Assembly: GCA_946482345.1 (NCBI GenBank)
Contig: CAMLRJ010000170.1
Coordinates: forward strand, 1 to 7,278
DNA length: 7,278 nt
DNA from: an uncultured Cellvibrio sp.
GTDB taxonomy: Bacteria > Pseudomonadota > Gammaproteobacteria > Pseudomonadales > Cellvibrionaceae
Reading direction: 5' to 3'
How positions within the stretch are numbered: position 1 is the first letter of the stretch; every line of letters starts with the position of its first letter. Made by a program: the position numbers and the translations under genes. Shown piece after piece: positions 1 to 5,998 of the stretch. Under the pieces are notes generated by a model. It made no database searches, had not been told where the DNA came from, and saw nothing but the letters and a program-made list of their open reading frames with translations.

Positions 1-1752
1 TTTATGTTGGTGATTCTGTTTCGCCAGTGGCGATTCGTTGTGCTGCCTTTGGCTGCTTGTTTGCTCTCCGTGATTTTAATGGTGGGTTGGTTAAGCTGGA
101 TTGATTGGCGCATGACCGTTATCTCATCCAACTTCGTTGCGCTTTTATTAATTATGGTATTTGCGTTTACCATTTATATTGTGGTGCGCTATCGCGAAAT
201 TCATGCAGCTGATCCCGAATTGGATCAGGCTGATATTGTGCTTGAAACAGTACGCAATATGGTGATTCCCTGTTTATATTCCGCATTAACCACCATAGTC
301 GCTTTCCTGTCACTGATTATGAGCGGTATTCGTCCGGTAATTGATTTCGGTTGGATGATGACTATTGGTTTGGTCGTTGGATTTATCATGACCTTTATGG
401 TGTTACCTGCCGGTTTAATGATGCTGCCAAAAGGCCAACCAAAAGATAAAGGTGATAATTCAGCAGCATTAACTTTGGTGTTTTCACGTCTTGCACAATT
501 TCATGGCGGAAAAATTTTATTGATTAGTTTGGCAGTGGTTGCAATCAGTATTTGGGGCATTACCAAACTGGAAGTTGAAAATCGTTTTGTGGATTATTTT
601 AAATCAGACAGCGAAATTCATCAGGGCCTGAGTGTGATTGATAAACAACTGGGTGGAACAGTTGCGCTGGATATTATTCTGGATGCGGACAAACCAGACC
701 CGGTCACCGTTGATTCAACGACTGAACCTGCCACAGAAACTCCGGCGGCAACTGCAACCGAAGAATCCGAGTTTGGTGATTTGTCGGACGATCCTTTTGC
801 CGAGATGAGTGATGACCTGGGTGGCGATGCATTCGCCAGTGACGAAGCACCCGCTAACCAAAGTTATTGGTACAGTGTCAGCGGTCTGGATCAAATCAAG
901 CAGCTGCATGATTATCTGGAAACTTTACCGGAAGTCGGCAAGGTGAATTCTCTGGCAATTGCCTATCAATTAGCGAACGACATCAATAAAGGAAAATTGA
1001 ATGAATTCGAATTGAATGTGATGCGCAATATGCTGTCGGATGAAATCAAAAAATTTATGATTAATCCATATCTTTCCGATGAAAATCAGCAAACCCGTAT
1101 TTCATTGCGTGTGATTGAAACCACACCTGATTTAAAACGTGCTGAACTGGTGAAAAAAATTCACGATTACGCCATCAATCAAGTAGGGTTAAAAGAAGAG
1201 CAGGTTCATTTCACCGGTATGTTGGTGCTCTACAACAATATGCTGGAGAGTTTATTTAAATCACAAATTGCAACTATAGGTGTGGTGTTTGTTTCTATTA
1301 TGTTGATGATCATAGTGCTGTTCCGATCATTCAAAATTGCCATTATTTCTATATTGCCGAATATTATGGCCGCCAGTGCAGTTCTGGGTGCTATGGGGCT
1401 TGCAGGAATTCCGATGGATATGATGACCACCACTATTGCAGCGATTGTGGTGGGTGTGGGTGTGGATCAGGCGATTCAATATTTTTATCGTTACCGTGAA
1501 GAGTTTGCGATAGACAAAAATTACATCAACGCAATGCATCGCTCACACGCGTCAATTGGTCGCGCTATGTATTACACATCGGCGACTATAGTGGTTGGAT
1601 TTTCTATTCTGATGTTGTCGGAATTTATCCCATCGATTTATTTTGGTGTGCTCACCGCATTTGCGATGTTTATGGCGATTATTGGTAGTCTGACGTTATT
1701 ACCAAAATTAATTTTGATGATGAAACCCTTTGGTACGGAAGGGAAGATTTAA
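1..1752 (+). CDS. RND superfamily (MMPL/HAE3-like) exporter, 5'-truncated
   Basis: This is the C-terminal 583 codons of an inner-membrane RND-type transporter, read in frame from base 1. The ATG at 4 is probably internal, because the usual first transmembrane helix, first periplasmic domain and TM2 are missing upstream. Numbering from that Met, hydrophobic helices lie at about 12-33, 40-62, 86-108, 114-141 and 170-187, which fits TM3-TM7. A periplasmic domain follows (about 190-415), then a second bundle of helices (about 420-441, 446-468, 473-497, 523-540, 545-572; TM8-TM12). The GVGVDQAIQYFYRYREEF segment (484-501) is typical of TM10 and the following loop in this family. Family members use the proton gradient to export lipids, hopanoids or hydrophobic compounds; the substrate here is unknown. 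An acidic low-complexity insert (about 228-286) interrupts the second periplasmic domain. The gene ends at a hairpin terminator. The superfamily call is firm and the subfamily call tentative. Confidence 0.88.
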   Translation, partial: FMLVILFRQWRFVVLPLAACLLSVILMVGWLSWIDWRMTVISSNFVALLLIMVFAFTIYIVVRYREIHAADPELDQADIVLETVRNMVIPCLYSALTTIVAFLSLIMSGIRPVIDFGWMMTIGLVVGFIMTFMVLPAGLMMLPKGQPKDKGDNSAALTLVFSRLAQFHGGKILLISLAVVAISIWGITKLEVENRFVDYFKSDSEIHQGLSVIDKQLGGTVALDIILDADKPDPVTVDSTTEPATETPAATATEESEFGDLSDDPFAEMSDDLGGDAFASDEAPANQSYWYSVSGLDQIKQLHDYLETLPEVGKVNSLAIAYQLANDINKGKLNEFELNVMRNMLSDEIKKFMINPYLSDENQQTRISLRVIETTPDLKRAELVKKIHDYAINQVGLKEEQVHFTGMLVLYNNMLESLFKSQIATIGVVFVSIMLMIIVLFRSFKIAIISILPNIMAASAVLGAMGLAGIPMDMMTTTIAAIVVGVGVDQAIQYFYRYREEFAIDKNYINAMHRSHASIGRAMYYTSATIVVGFSILMLSEFIPSIYFGVLTAFAMFMAIIGSLTLLPKLILMMKPFGTEGKI

Positions 1753-1773
1753 TCACTGTTGTTTTGAGCATAA

Positions 1774-1803
1774 AAAATGCCCCGTTAATGAACGGGGCAT
1801 TTT
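1774..1803. terminator. Bidirectional intrinsic terminator
   Basis: A 13-bp perfect stem pairs 1774-1786 with 1791-1803 around the loop AATG, with the core GCCCCGTT/AACGGGGC. The stem begins in an A-run (1772-1777) and ends in a T-rich stretch (1800-1809), so it has a U-tract in either direction. It lies 21 bp after the RND stop codon and 15 bp after the stop of the minus-strand lipoprotein gene, as expected for a terminator shared by convergent genes. Confidence 0.92.
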
Positions 1804-1818
1804 ATTTTTAATACCAGC

Positions 1819-2745
1819 TTATGGAATTAGTTCCAGTCGTACATTATCAAAGTAGTAAGCATCTGCATTGGTGCCTCCTGGTCGGTTCAAACCAATACTG
1901 ATTTCCAGCGCACCTGTTATTGCCGCGCCCTTGGTGGCATCTGGTGTGAAAGTGTAGGTCTTCCACACATCTACATCATTCCAGATAGTTGCTATTTTAG
2001 TTTGGTAAGCGGGGTTAGTGTCTGCAAGTGCACTGCTTAATGTAGTACCTGCCATAAAAATAAAGTCTTTGTAAAAGTTGTCATTGTCATATGGGTCGGC
2101 TGTTGGCAACCCAAGGGTGGTGCGTGGAAAGTAGGCATCAACTTTGAGTTGGTAATTAGCCAATGTTTTACCTGCAGGAAGAATAAAGCTGAATTTTGGG
2201 CCTGCATTATAATTTGCGACAGTATTCCTCAGCACATTGGTAGAGCTGCCATTAGCAGGTAATCCGGTAACGGATGAAATGGCTATCACCGTTGGAGTTA
2301 CATCGCCCGCGTTCCAGCTGGTAATACCATAAGTTGATCCCACAGAGTCCAATTCAAAATCAATAGACAGTACAGAATTCTCCGAAGAGCTCGATGAACT
2401 TGATGATTCGGAAGATGACGATGAACTTGATGACTGAGAGCTTGAGCTGCTTTCTGATGATGAACTTGATACTGAAGAGCTTACTGCGGTAGAGGAGCTC
2501 ACTGCAGTGGAAGAACTCACTGCAGTAGAAGAACTCACTGCGGTGGAAGAACTCACTGCAGTGGAAGAACTCACTGCAGTAGAAGAACTCACTGCGGTGG
2601 AAGAACTTACTGCAGTAGAAGAACTTACTGCAGTAGAAGAACTTACAGTGGCGGAAGAGTTGGAATTGTTGTTGTTATTACTACTGCCGCCGCAAGCGGA
2701 CAATAAGGCTGTAATAGCCAGACAAAGGCCTATATGTTTAAGCAT
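1819..2745 (-). CDS. Ser-rich repeat lipoprotein with C-terminal CBM-like domain
   Basis: This 308-residue protein is probably anchored in the outer membrane by a lipid. Residues 1-18 form a lipoprotein signal peptide with lipobox LSAC and lipidated Cys18. A short Gly/Ser/Asn stretch follows, then ATVSSS (32-37), nine exact TAVSSS repeats (38-91) and a Ser tract broken by Glu and Gln (92-124). The linker should be flexible and surface-exposed, like the Ser-rich linkers of Cellvibrio and Saccharophagus polysaccharidases. The folded part (about 125-308) is rich in Asp, Asn and aromatic residues and ends in AYYFDNVRLELIP. That ending resembles jelly-roll (galactose-binding-like) carbohydrate-binding domains found next to GH10 xylanases. 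No catalytic domain is present. The likely role, binding polysaccharide at the cell surface, is inferred from fold-type and neighbours. The start is supported by GGAG seven bases upstream (minus strand, 2753-2756). The gene lies downstream of two exported esterases on the same strand. Confidence 0.85.
   Translation of the reverse strand: MLKHIGLCLAITALLSACGGSSNNNNNSNSSATVSSSTAVSSSTAVSSSTAVSSSTAVSSSTAVSSSTAVSSSTAVSSSTAVSSSTAVSSSVSSSSSESSSSSQSSSSSSSSESSSSSSSSENSVLSIDFELDSVGSTYGITSWNAGDVTPTVIAISSVTGLPANGSSTNVLRNTVANYNAGPKFSFILPAGKTLANYQLKVDAYFPRTTLGLPTADPYDNDNFYKDFIFMAGTTLSSALADTNPAYQTKIATIWNDVDVWKTYTFTPDATKGAAITGALEISIGLNRPGGTNADAYYFDNVRLELIP
2473..2634 (-). repeat. Nine tandem 18-bp repeats encoding TAVSSS
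   Basis: Nine contiguous 18-bp units, read on the minus strand, each encode Thr-Ala-Val-Ser-Ser-Ser. All differences between units are synonymous third-position changes. Units at 2509, 2545 and 2563 are identical, as are those at 2527 and 2581. The three-unit block 2509-2562 matches 2563-2616 at 53 of 54 bases, which points to a recent 54-bp duplication. A degenerate tenth unit (2635-2652) encodes ATVSSS. Seven of the nine units contain CTGCAG. The period is a multiple of three, so gain or loss of units would keep the frame. Confidence 0.97.
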
Positions 2746-2813
2746 GATATGACTCCGGAACGGTTAAAGTTTTTATCGTTTATTGGTTAAAACACGTTTT
2801 GAGCAATTGAATG

Positions 2814-2839
2814 ACACCTGAACTTGCGTACAGGTGTAC
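2814..2839. promoter_or_regulatory. Overlapping inverted repeats upstream of the Ser-rich lipoprotein gene
   Basis: Two dyads overlap in the 171-bp gap between the CE2-like gene and the lipoprotein gene. One is ACACCTG (2814-2820) pairing with CAGGTGT (2831-2837) across 10 bases. The other is GTACA-GG-TGTAC (2828-2839). No T-run follows on the minus strand, so this is not a standard terminator. It lies about 70-95 bp before the lipoprotein start, where an operator could sit. I found no convincing -35/-10 pair in this gap, so a regulatory role is only a suggestion. Confidence 0.3.
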
Positions 2840-2916
2840 AAGATGAAGATAGCACATAAAATCAAAATGACTATATTGATGCCAGAAATGATCTGAAAAG
2901 GAAGGGTGATATGCGA

Positions 2917-3984
2917 TTACCACCCCATTAAAGGTCTGATTTGCCCAATAAGTTTGGTTGCCATAAGTGCATGTTGCTCTTTGGTCGGGTGCCCGTCGCT
3001 GGCATCGCCGGGATGATAGTCGGATTGCCCCTGTTGTACTTTGGGGTCATTTACACGCTTAACGACTTCTGCGATATAACCCGTTAACGCCGCTTTGTTT
3101 TCTCCGTTCAGTATGGAACCCTCGATCAAGACAATCTGTGCCTGGGGGTGATTGAGTCTCAATTTATGGATGAGTTTTACATAAGTCGATACATAGGTTT
3201 CCCTATCAGGAATGCCGGAACTGAAATCATTGGTGCCGATTGCGCTCACAATTAAATCTGGCTGATATTGCGTGTGATCCCACTTCAAATTGATGTCATT
3301 ATCGCCGACAGCGTATTCATAAAAATCCGGTAAGTTTTGTTCATCCGTTTTTCCATTCCAGCTGCGAATTAATCCACGCCCGCCCCAACAAACCAGATGT
3401 ACTTGTGCATTCAGGGCTTCAGTTGTCAACAATCCATAAGACTCACGCGCATTCCACCAGCCGGTATGTTTTTGTTCCCCGGCAACACGATCAATCGCTT
3501 CGCCACAGGTGACTGAATCACCCAGTACCAGCATTTTGCGTTTAGGTAATTGGGGGGCTGATAAAAATCTTTTCCCTTTTAGTGAGAATTCTGTGAGTGT
3601 GATATTGCCATGCCAATTTTCAGAGCGATGTGTGAGTCGTACTTTATGTTTTCCGGATTTTGCAAAAGAAAATAATTCAACGGTTTGTAATTGATTGCCA
3701 ATTTTTATGGCTTTTGCGGGTTGATCGTCCACTATCACGTCAATCCAGGAATTTCCATTATTACTTTTGATTGCAACTGTTAGTTGTGTGCCTTCTGCTT
3801 CCAGAAAAAAACTAACGCCGGGAAATCCCATTAATACACTTTTGTCCGGGTTAATGTGAGTGCGGCCCATGATGGAGATGTGAGCATCGTTGGCGGGAAT
3901 TTGAATCACTTGTGCAGTCTCATTGTGTAGTTGCTGACAGGCAGTTAATAACAGAATACTGATGAGTTGGATAAATTTTTTCAT
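2917..3984 (-). CDS. CE2-like acetyl (xylan) esterase lipoprotein, SGNH hydrolase
   Basis: This 355-residue lipoprotein esterase probably removes acetyl groups from plant polysaccharides. The signal peptide ends in lipobox LTAC with Cys16. An N-terminal beta-sandwich (about 25-140) precedes an SGNH hydrolase domain (about 148-355), the two-domain order of carbohydrate esterase family 2. Visible catalytic blocks are GDSVTCGEA with nucleophile Ser157, the WGGRG oxyanion block (200-204), GTND with Asn252, and DGHPT with Asp330 and His332. CE2 enzymes are known for a Ser-His dyad or Ser-His-Asp triad; Asp330 would allow a triad here. The length is normal for the family. Ribosome-site support is weak (no clear Shine-Dalgarno before the ATG), but the lipoprotein signal fixes the start. 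The gene lies between another secreted SGNH esterase and the Ser-rich lipoprotein on the same strand. The family call is strong; the exact substrate (xylan, mannan or another acetylated glycan) is not determined. Confidence 0.88.
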   Translation of the reverse strand: MKKFIQLISILLLTACQQLHNETAQVIQIPANDAHISIMGRTHINPDKSVLMGFPGVSFFLEAEGTQLTVAIKSNNGNSWIDVIVDDQPAKAIKIGNQLQTVELFSFAKSGKHKVRLTHRSENWHGNITLTEFSLKGKRFLSAPQLPKRKMLVLGDSVTCGEAIDRVAGEQKHTGWWNARESYGLLTTEALNAQVHLVCWGGRGLIRSWNGKTDEQNLPDFYEYAVGDNDINLKWDHTQYQPDLIVSAIGTNDFSSGIPDRETYVSTYVKLIHKLRLNHPQAQIVLIEGSILNGENKAALTGYIAEVVKRVNDPKVQQGQSDYHPGDASDGHPTKEQHALMATKLIGQIRPLMGW

Positions 3985-4063
3985 GATGAGTTATCTTTTT
4001 AATTTGAGATTTTTTACCCCTGCTAAATTCAGGGAGTAGATATAATTCTTGCGAATCTCAGTT

Positions 4064-4100
4064 CCCTCCCCTTGCCAAGGGGAGGGTTAGGGTGGGGTGA
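4064..4100. repeat. REP-like palindromic intergenic repeat
   Basis: CCCTCCCCTTG (4064-4074) and CAAGGGGAGGG (4076-4086) form a perfect 11-bp inverted repeat around one central base. A G-rich tail, TTAGGGTGGGGTGA (4087-4100), follows. The pattern of a GC-rich hairpin plus a 'TTAGGGTGGGG' tail resembles REP-like repeats scattered between genes in many gammaproteobacteria; this comes from memory and no search was run. It sits in the 128-bp gap between the two esterase genes, where it could affect mRNA stability or read-through. There is no T-tract. Confidence 0.7.
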
Positions 4101-4112
4101 GACTTGTAATAC

Positions 4113-4835
4113 TTACTTCATTAATTCCATTATGTCCGGTGTCATGGCGTCTGCCCAAACCTGATAGCCTTTCGTGGTTGGGTGTAAAAAATCCGCCATA
4201 ATGTCCGGTGAAATACTGCCGTCTTTTTGTAGCATCAATTTGCTGTAATCTTTGAAAAAAACTTTTTTATTGTCGCCCAATTTTGCGATTAACTTGTTAA
4301 GCGCCTGAACTTGTTTTCGCTTGGGTGAGTTTGCAGCTTGCTCAAATGGAAATACAGCGTTGAGTAATATTTTGCTGTTGGGCCATGCCAGTTGTAATTG
4401 ATTAACTACTTTTGTTACACCTGCAGCGACTTGCTCGGGTGATTCATTCAAGTGGCCAAAATTATTAACACCAATTAATAAAACAATAAGTTTTGGTTGG
4501 ATGTTACCTATTGCGCCATGCTGCAAACGCCACAGCAGATTGCCAGTGTGATCGCCACCAATGCCAAAGTTGGCCGCTTTTAATGGCGCGAAATTTTGTT
4601 GCCAGATATTCCAGTCCCAACCTGCAGTAATCGAATCGCCTGCAAACAGTAAATCCACCTGATCATATTGCGCCACTATAGTGTCTTCAGCGTGCATCTT
4701 GTCCCAGGCTGAAACTGACATCCATGAAAATTCTATTGTGCGTTTCGATGGTACTACGCCCGATGTGGAATTATCCGCAAAGACGCTGCATGAGATAAAC
4801 AGCATGGTAATCAGTAAGTGACCGAGCTTATTCAT
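4113..4835 (-). CDS. Secreted SGNH/GDSL-family esterase (PAF-acetylhydrolase-like)
   Basis: This 240-residue exported hydrolase has an N-terminal signal peptide that is probably cut after Ala20 (SVFA|DN). All SGNH blocks are present: GDSITAGW with nucleophile Ser68 (block I), FGIGGDHT with the oxyanion Gly at 93-94 (block II), IGVNNFG with Asn124 (block III, with Asn in place of the common Asp, as often seen in the PAF-acetylhydrolase-like branch) and DFLHP with Asp215 and His218 (block V). It is a single-domain enzyme of normal length and lacks the N-terminal beta-sandwich of the CE2-like neighbour. It would hydrolyse short-chain esters, plausibly acetyl groups on sugars given its context; this is inference. 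GGGA seven bases upstream (minus strand, 4843-4846) supports the start, and a promoter candidate lies at 4900-4929. It is the first gene of the minus-strand group. Cys16 (FISC) is a poor lipobox, so a soluble periplasmic or secreted protein is more likely. Confidence 0.88.
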   Translation of the reverse strand: MNKLGHLLITMLFISCSVFADNSTSGVVPSKRTIEFSWMSVSAWDKMHAEDTIVAQYDQVDLLFAGDSITAGWDWNIWQQNFAPLKAANFGIGGDHTGNLLWRLQHGAIGNIQPKLIVLLIGVNNFGHLNESPEQVAAGVTKVVNQLQLAWPNSKILLNAVFPFEQAANSPKRKQVQALNKLIAKLGDNKKVFFKDYSKLMLQKDGSISPDIMADFLHPTTKGYQVWADAMTPDIMELMK

Positions 4836-4882
4836 AATTTATTCCCGTGAGGATTAAGGTTTGGGTGTTTGCCTGAATGATT

Positions 4883-4931
4883 ATGACCAAAACAGAAAAA
4901 ATATAAAACATCAGGTCATTTTTGATCAAAA
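4883..4931. promoter_or_regulatory. Divergent intergenic dyads, possible operator
   Basis: The 155-bp region between the divergent genes starting at 4835 and 4991 holds a perfect 12-bp palindrome, TTTTGATCAAAA (4920-4931). It also holds an inverted repeat ATGACC (4883-4888) / GGTCAT (4914-4919) that flanks an A-rich stretch. These overlap the candidate minus-strand promoter and lie 60-108 bp upstream of the plus-strand gene, so one site could control both genes. No known regulator consensus was recognised with confidence. Confidence 0.35.
4900..4929 (-). promoter_or_regulatory. Candidate sigma70 promoter for the SGNH esterase gene
   Basis: On the minus strand a -35-like TTGATC (4924-4929) and a -10-like TATATT (4900-4905; five of six matches to TATAAT) are separated by 18 bp. 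Transcription would begin about 60 bp before the ATG at 4835. The -35 lies within the palindrome TTTTGATCAAAA, so a bound regulator could block it. This is prediction by eye only. Confidence 0.45.
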
Positions 4932-4990
4932 GAGACAAGTGTTACGGCGAGATAGCTAGTTTCGACAATTTCATCATTTGAGGAATCGAC

Positions 4991-5725
4991 ATGTCTCGTA
5001 TGGCTAATGCTTGTGTTCTATTTTTGTTGTGTTGTTTTACATCAAATGTTGTTGCATTAACTCCAGGCTATCAAGGGCAGCCCTGGTTGGTTGAGTCCAA
5101 CAGCTTTGCCATGCTCAGTTTTAGTGTTGATCCAAAATCGGTTCAACCTTTTTTGCCCGAAGGGTTTGCGCCGCATCTGAATGACAAGAAACAGACGTCG
5201 CTGATTGTTGAAATCTATTCAACCGAAAAAATAGCAGGTATTCCTGCATACAAAACAGTTTTTATTGTGGCAGAGCTTGCGGATCATCCTGGTCGGAGTG
5301 GTATGCCAGGTCATTACGCGATATGGGGACGGCTCGACTCACAGGCAAATGTGAGTTTTTTCAGGGATTTGGGGTTTCCTTATCAGTTTGCGCAGACTTT
5401 GGACATTCAGTCTGGAAAAACATATCAGACAAAAGTTGCTGATATTTCCGGTGAGCTGTTGAATATACAATTGCAATCTTCTGATGCGCCTTTTTCTGGT
5501 CAGGGTGTGGTGGATATGCTGGTGATGAAAAATCAGCAGATGTTGAAATCGGAAGTGTCTTTTTTAACACAGGCTAATTTTGCGAAAGTAAACGAGTTCT
5601 CAGTGTTGGCGAAACATGATCCGGTATTGAATCTGCTAAAAGATCGTACAGCTGATTGGTCATTGGTTTCACATAAACAAATATTTTCTTATTCACATTT
5701 GGTTTCTCTCAGTAAAAATAAATGA
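4991..5725 (+). CDS. Exported acetoacetate-decarboxylase-fold protein, lysine absent
   Basis: This 244-residue protein has an N-terminal signal peptide (hydrophobic core about 7-21, probable cut after Ala22, VVA|LT). The body resembles the acetoacetate decarboxylase (ADC) superfamily: an early FLPEGFAPHL segment (54-63), a central IYSTEKIAGIPAYKT strand pair (75-89), and FRDLGFPYQFA (124-134), which aligns with the family's GRE..GFPKK active-site segment. The position of the Schiff-base lysine is occupied by Tyr131/Gln132, so classical decarboxylation is unlikely. ADC-fold proteins with other activities, such as lactonase- or aldolase-dehydratase-like ones, are known; the role here cannot be named. 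A signal peptide is unusual for a fold best known from cytoplasmic enzymes. GAGGA (4980-4984), six bases upstream, supports this ATG over the Met at codon 4. The gene is divergent from the esterase gene and is followed by a repeat block. The fold call is moderate and the function unknown. Confidence 0.7.
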   Translation: MSRMANACVLFLLCCFTSNVVALTPGYQGQPWLVESNSFAMLSFSVDPKSVQPFLPEGFAPHLNDKKQTSLIVEIYSTEKIAGIPAYKTVFIVAELADHPGRSGMPGHYAIWGRLDSQANVSFFRDLGFPYQFAQTLDIQSGKTYQTKVADISGELLNIQLQSSDAPFSGQGVVDMLVMKNQQMLKSEVSFLTQANFAKVNEFSVLAKHDPVLNLLKDRTADWSLVSHKQIFSYSHLVSLSKNK

Positions 5726-5797
5726 ATCCATTGAACAATTTATTTCGTCCAGGCACAGGTCACTGGATCCTCAGAGGCATGGCTGTGTAAAAAATAT

Positions 5798-5946
5798 GAG
5801 GTGAGACCTTTGCACTATCCATTTTTGTTTAATCTCACCTCGTCATCCCTGCGAAAGCAGGGATCCAGCTTTTGATTTCATTGAAATTTTTTAACTCTTG
5901 GATTAGCTTCGCTGGTCTGACGGCTCCTGCCTTCGCAGGAATGACG
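5798..5946. mobile_element. MITE-like block of nested inverted repeats
   Basis: Most of the 273-bp gene-free gap (5726-5998) is taken up by this block. The outer arms are a near-perfect inverted repeat: CGTCATcCCTGCGAAaGCAGG (from 5841) against the complement of CCTGCcTTCGCAGGaATGACG (to 5946). Each arm also folds on itself: ATCCCTGC-GAAA-GCAGGGAT (5845-5864) and TCCTGC-CTTC-GCAGGA (5925-5940). A further 9-bp stem, GAGGTGAGA (5798-5806) / TCTCACCTC (5833-5841), abuts the left arm. The 'GTCATTCCTGCGAA...GGAATGAC' theme is common between genes in several proteobacteria (recalled, not searched). No coding capacity is present, so it would be a non-autonomous element. It may also act as a transcription or mRNA-stability element after the ADC-like gene. 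Confidence 0.72.
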
Positions 5947-5998
5947 ATTAATTTTGATTCGCGCAATGGTCTCGATGTAAATAAAATCGGAGTGAACC

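Noticed and set aside
4..6. ATG at position 4 as the true start of the RND gene
   Set aside because: The frame is open to the window edge and the protein would lack the first helices and first periplasmic domain of the family, so the gene is cut by the window rather than short.
715..909. Minus-strand open frame under the RND gene (also 1230-1433 and 1327-1539)
   Set aside because: They are antisense to a well-supported coding region, with no ribosome site or recognisable protein features.
2473..2652. CRISPR array
   Set aside because: The repeats are contiguous 18-bp units with no spacers and encode a regular peptide.
2507..2752. Plus-strand open frame of repeated EELTAV
   Set aside because: It is the antisense reading of the TAVSSS repeat; a repeat of a multiple-of-three length keeps other frames open. 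The minus frame has a lipobox, a good ribosome site and a folded domain.
4113..4835. SGNH esterase as a lipoprotein through Cys16
   Set aside because: FISC lacks the usual Leu at -3, and a better signal peptidase I site (VFA|DN) follows four residues later.
5361..5570. Minus-strand open frame under the ADC-like gene
   Set aside because: It is antisense to a gene with a signal peptide and family motifs; composition is unremarkable and there is no start support.
5763..5868. CTGGATCC (5763-5770) / GGATCCAG (5861-5868) as ends of an element
   Set aside because: The match is short and centred on a self-complementary GGATCC; it crosses the clearer repeat boundaries and is probably chance.
5954..5983. 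Promoter TTGATT-18 bp-TAAATA for the AraC-family gene
   Set aside because: The implied start of transcription would fall on the ribosome-binding site at 5989-5992, leaving almost no leader.
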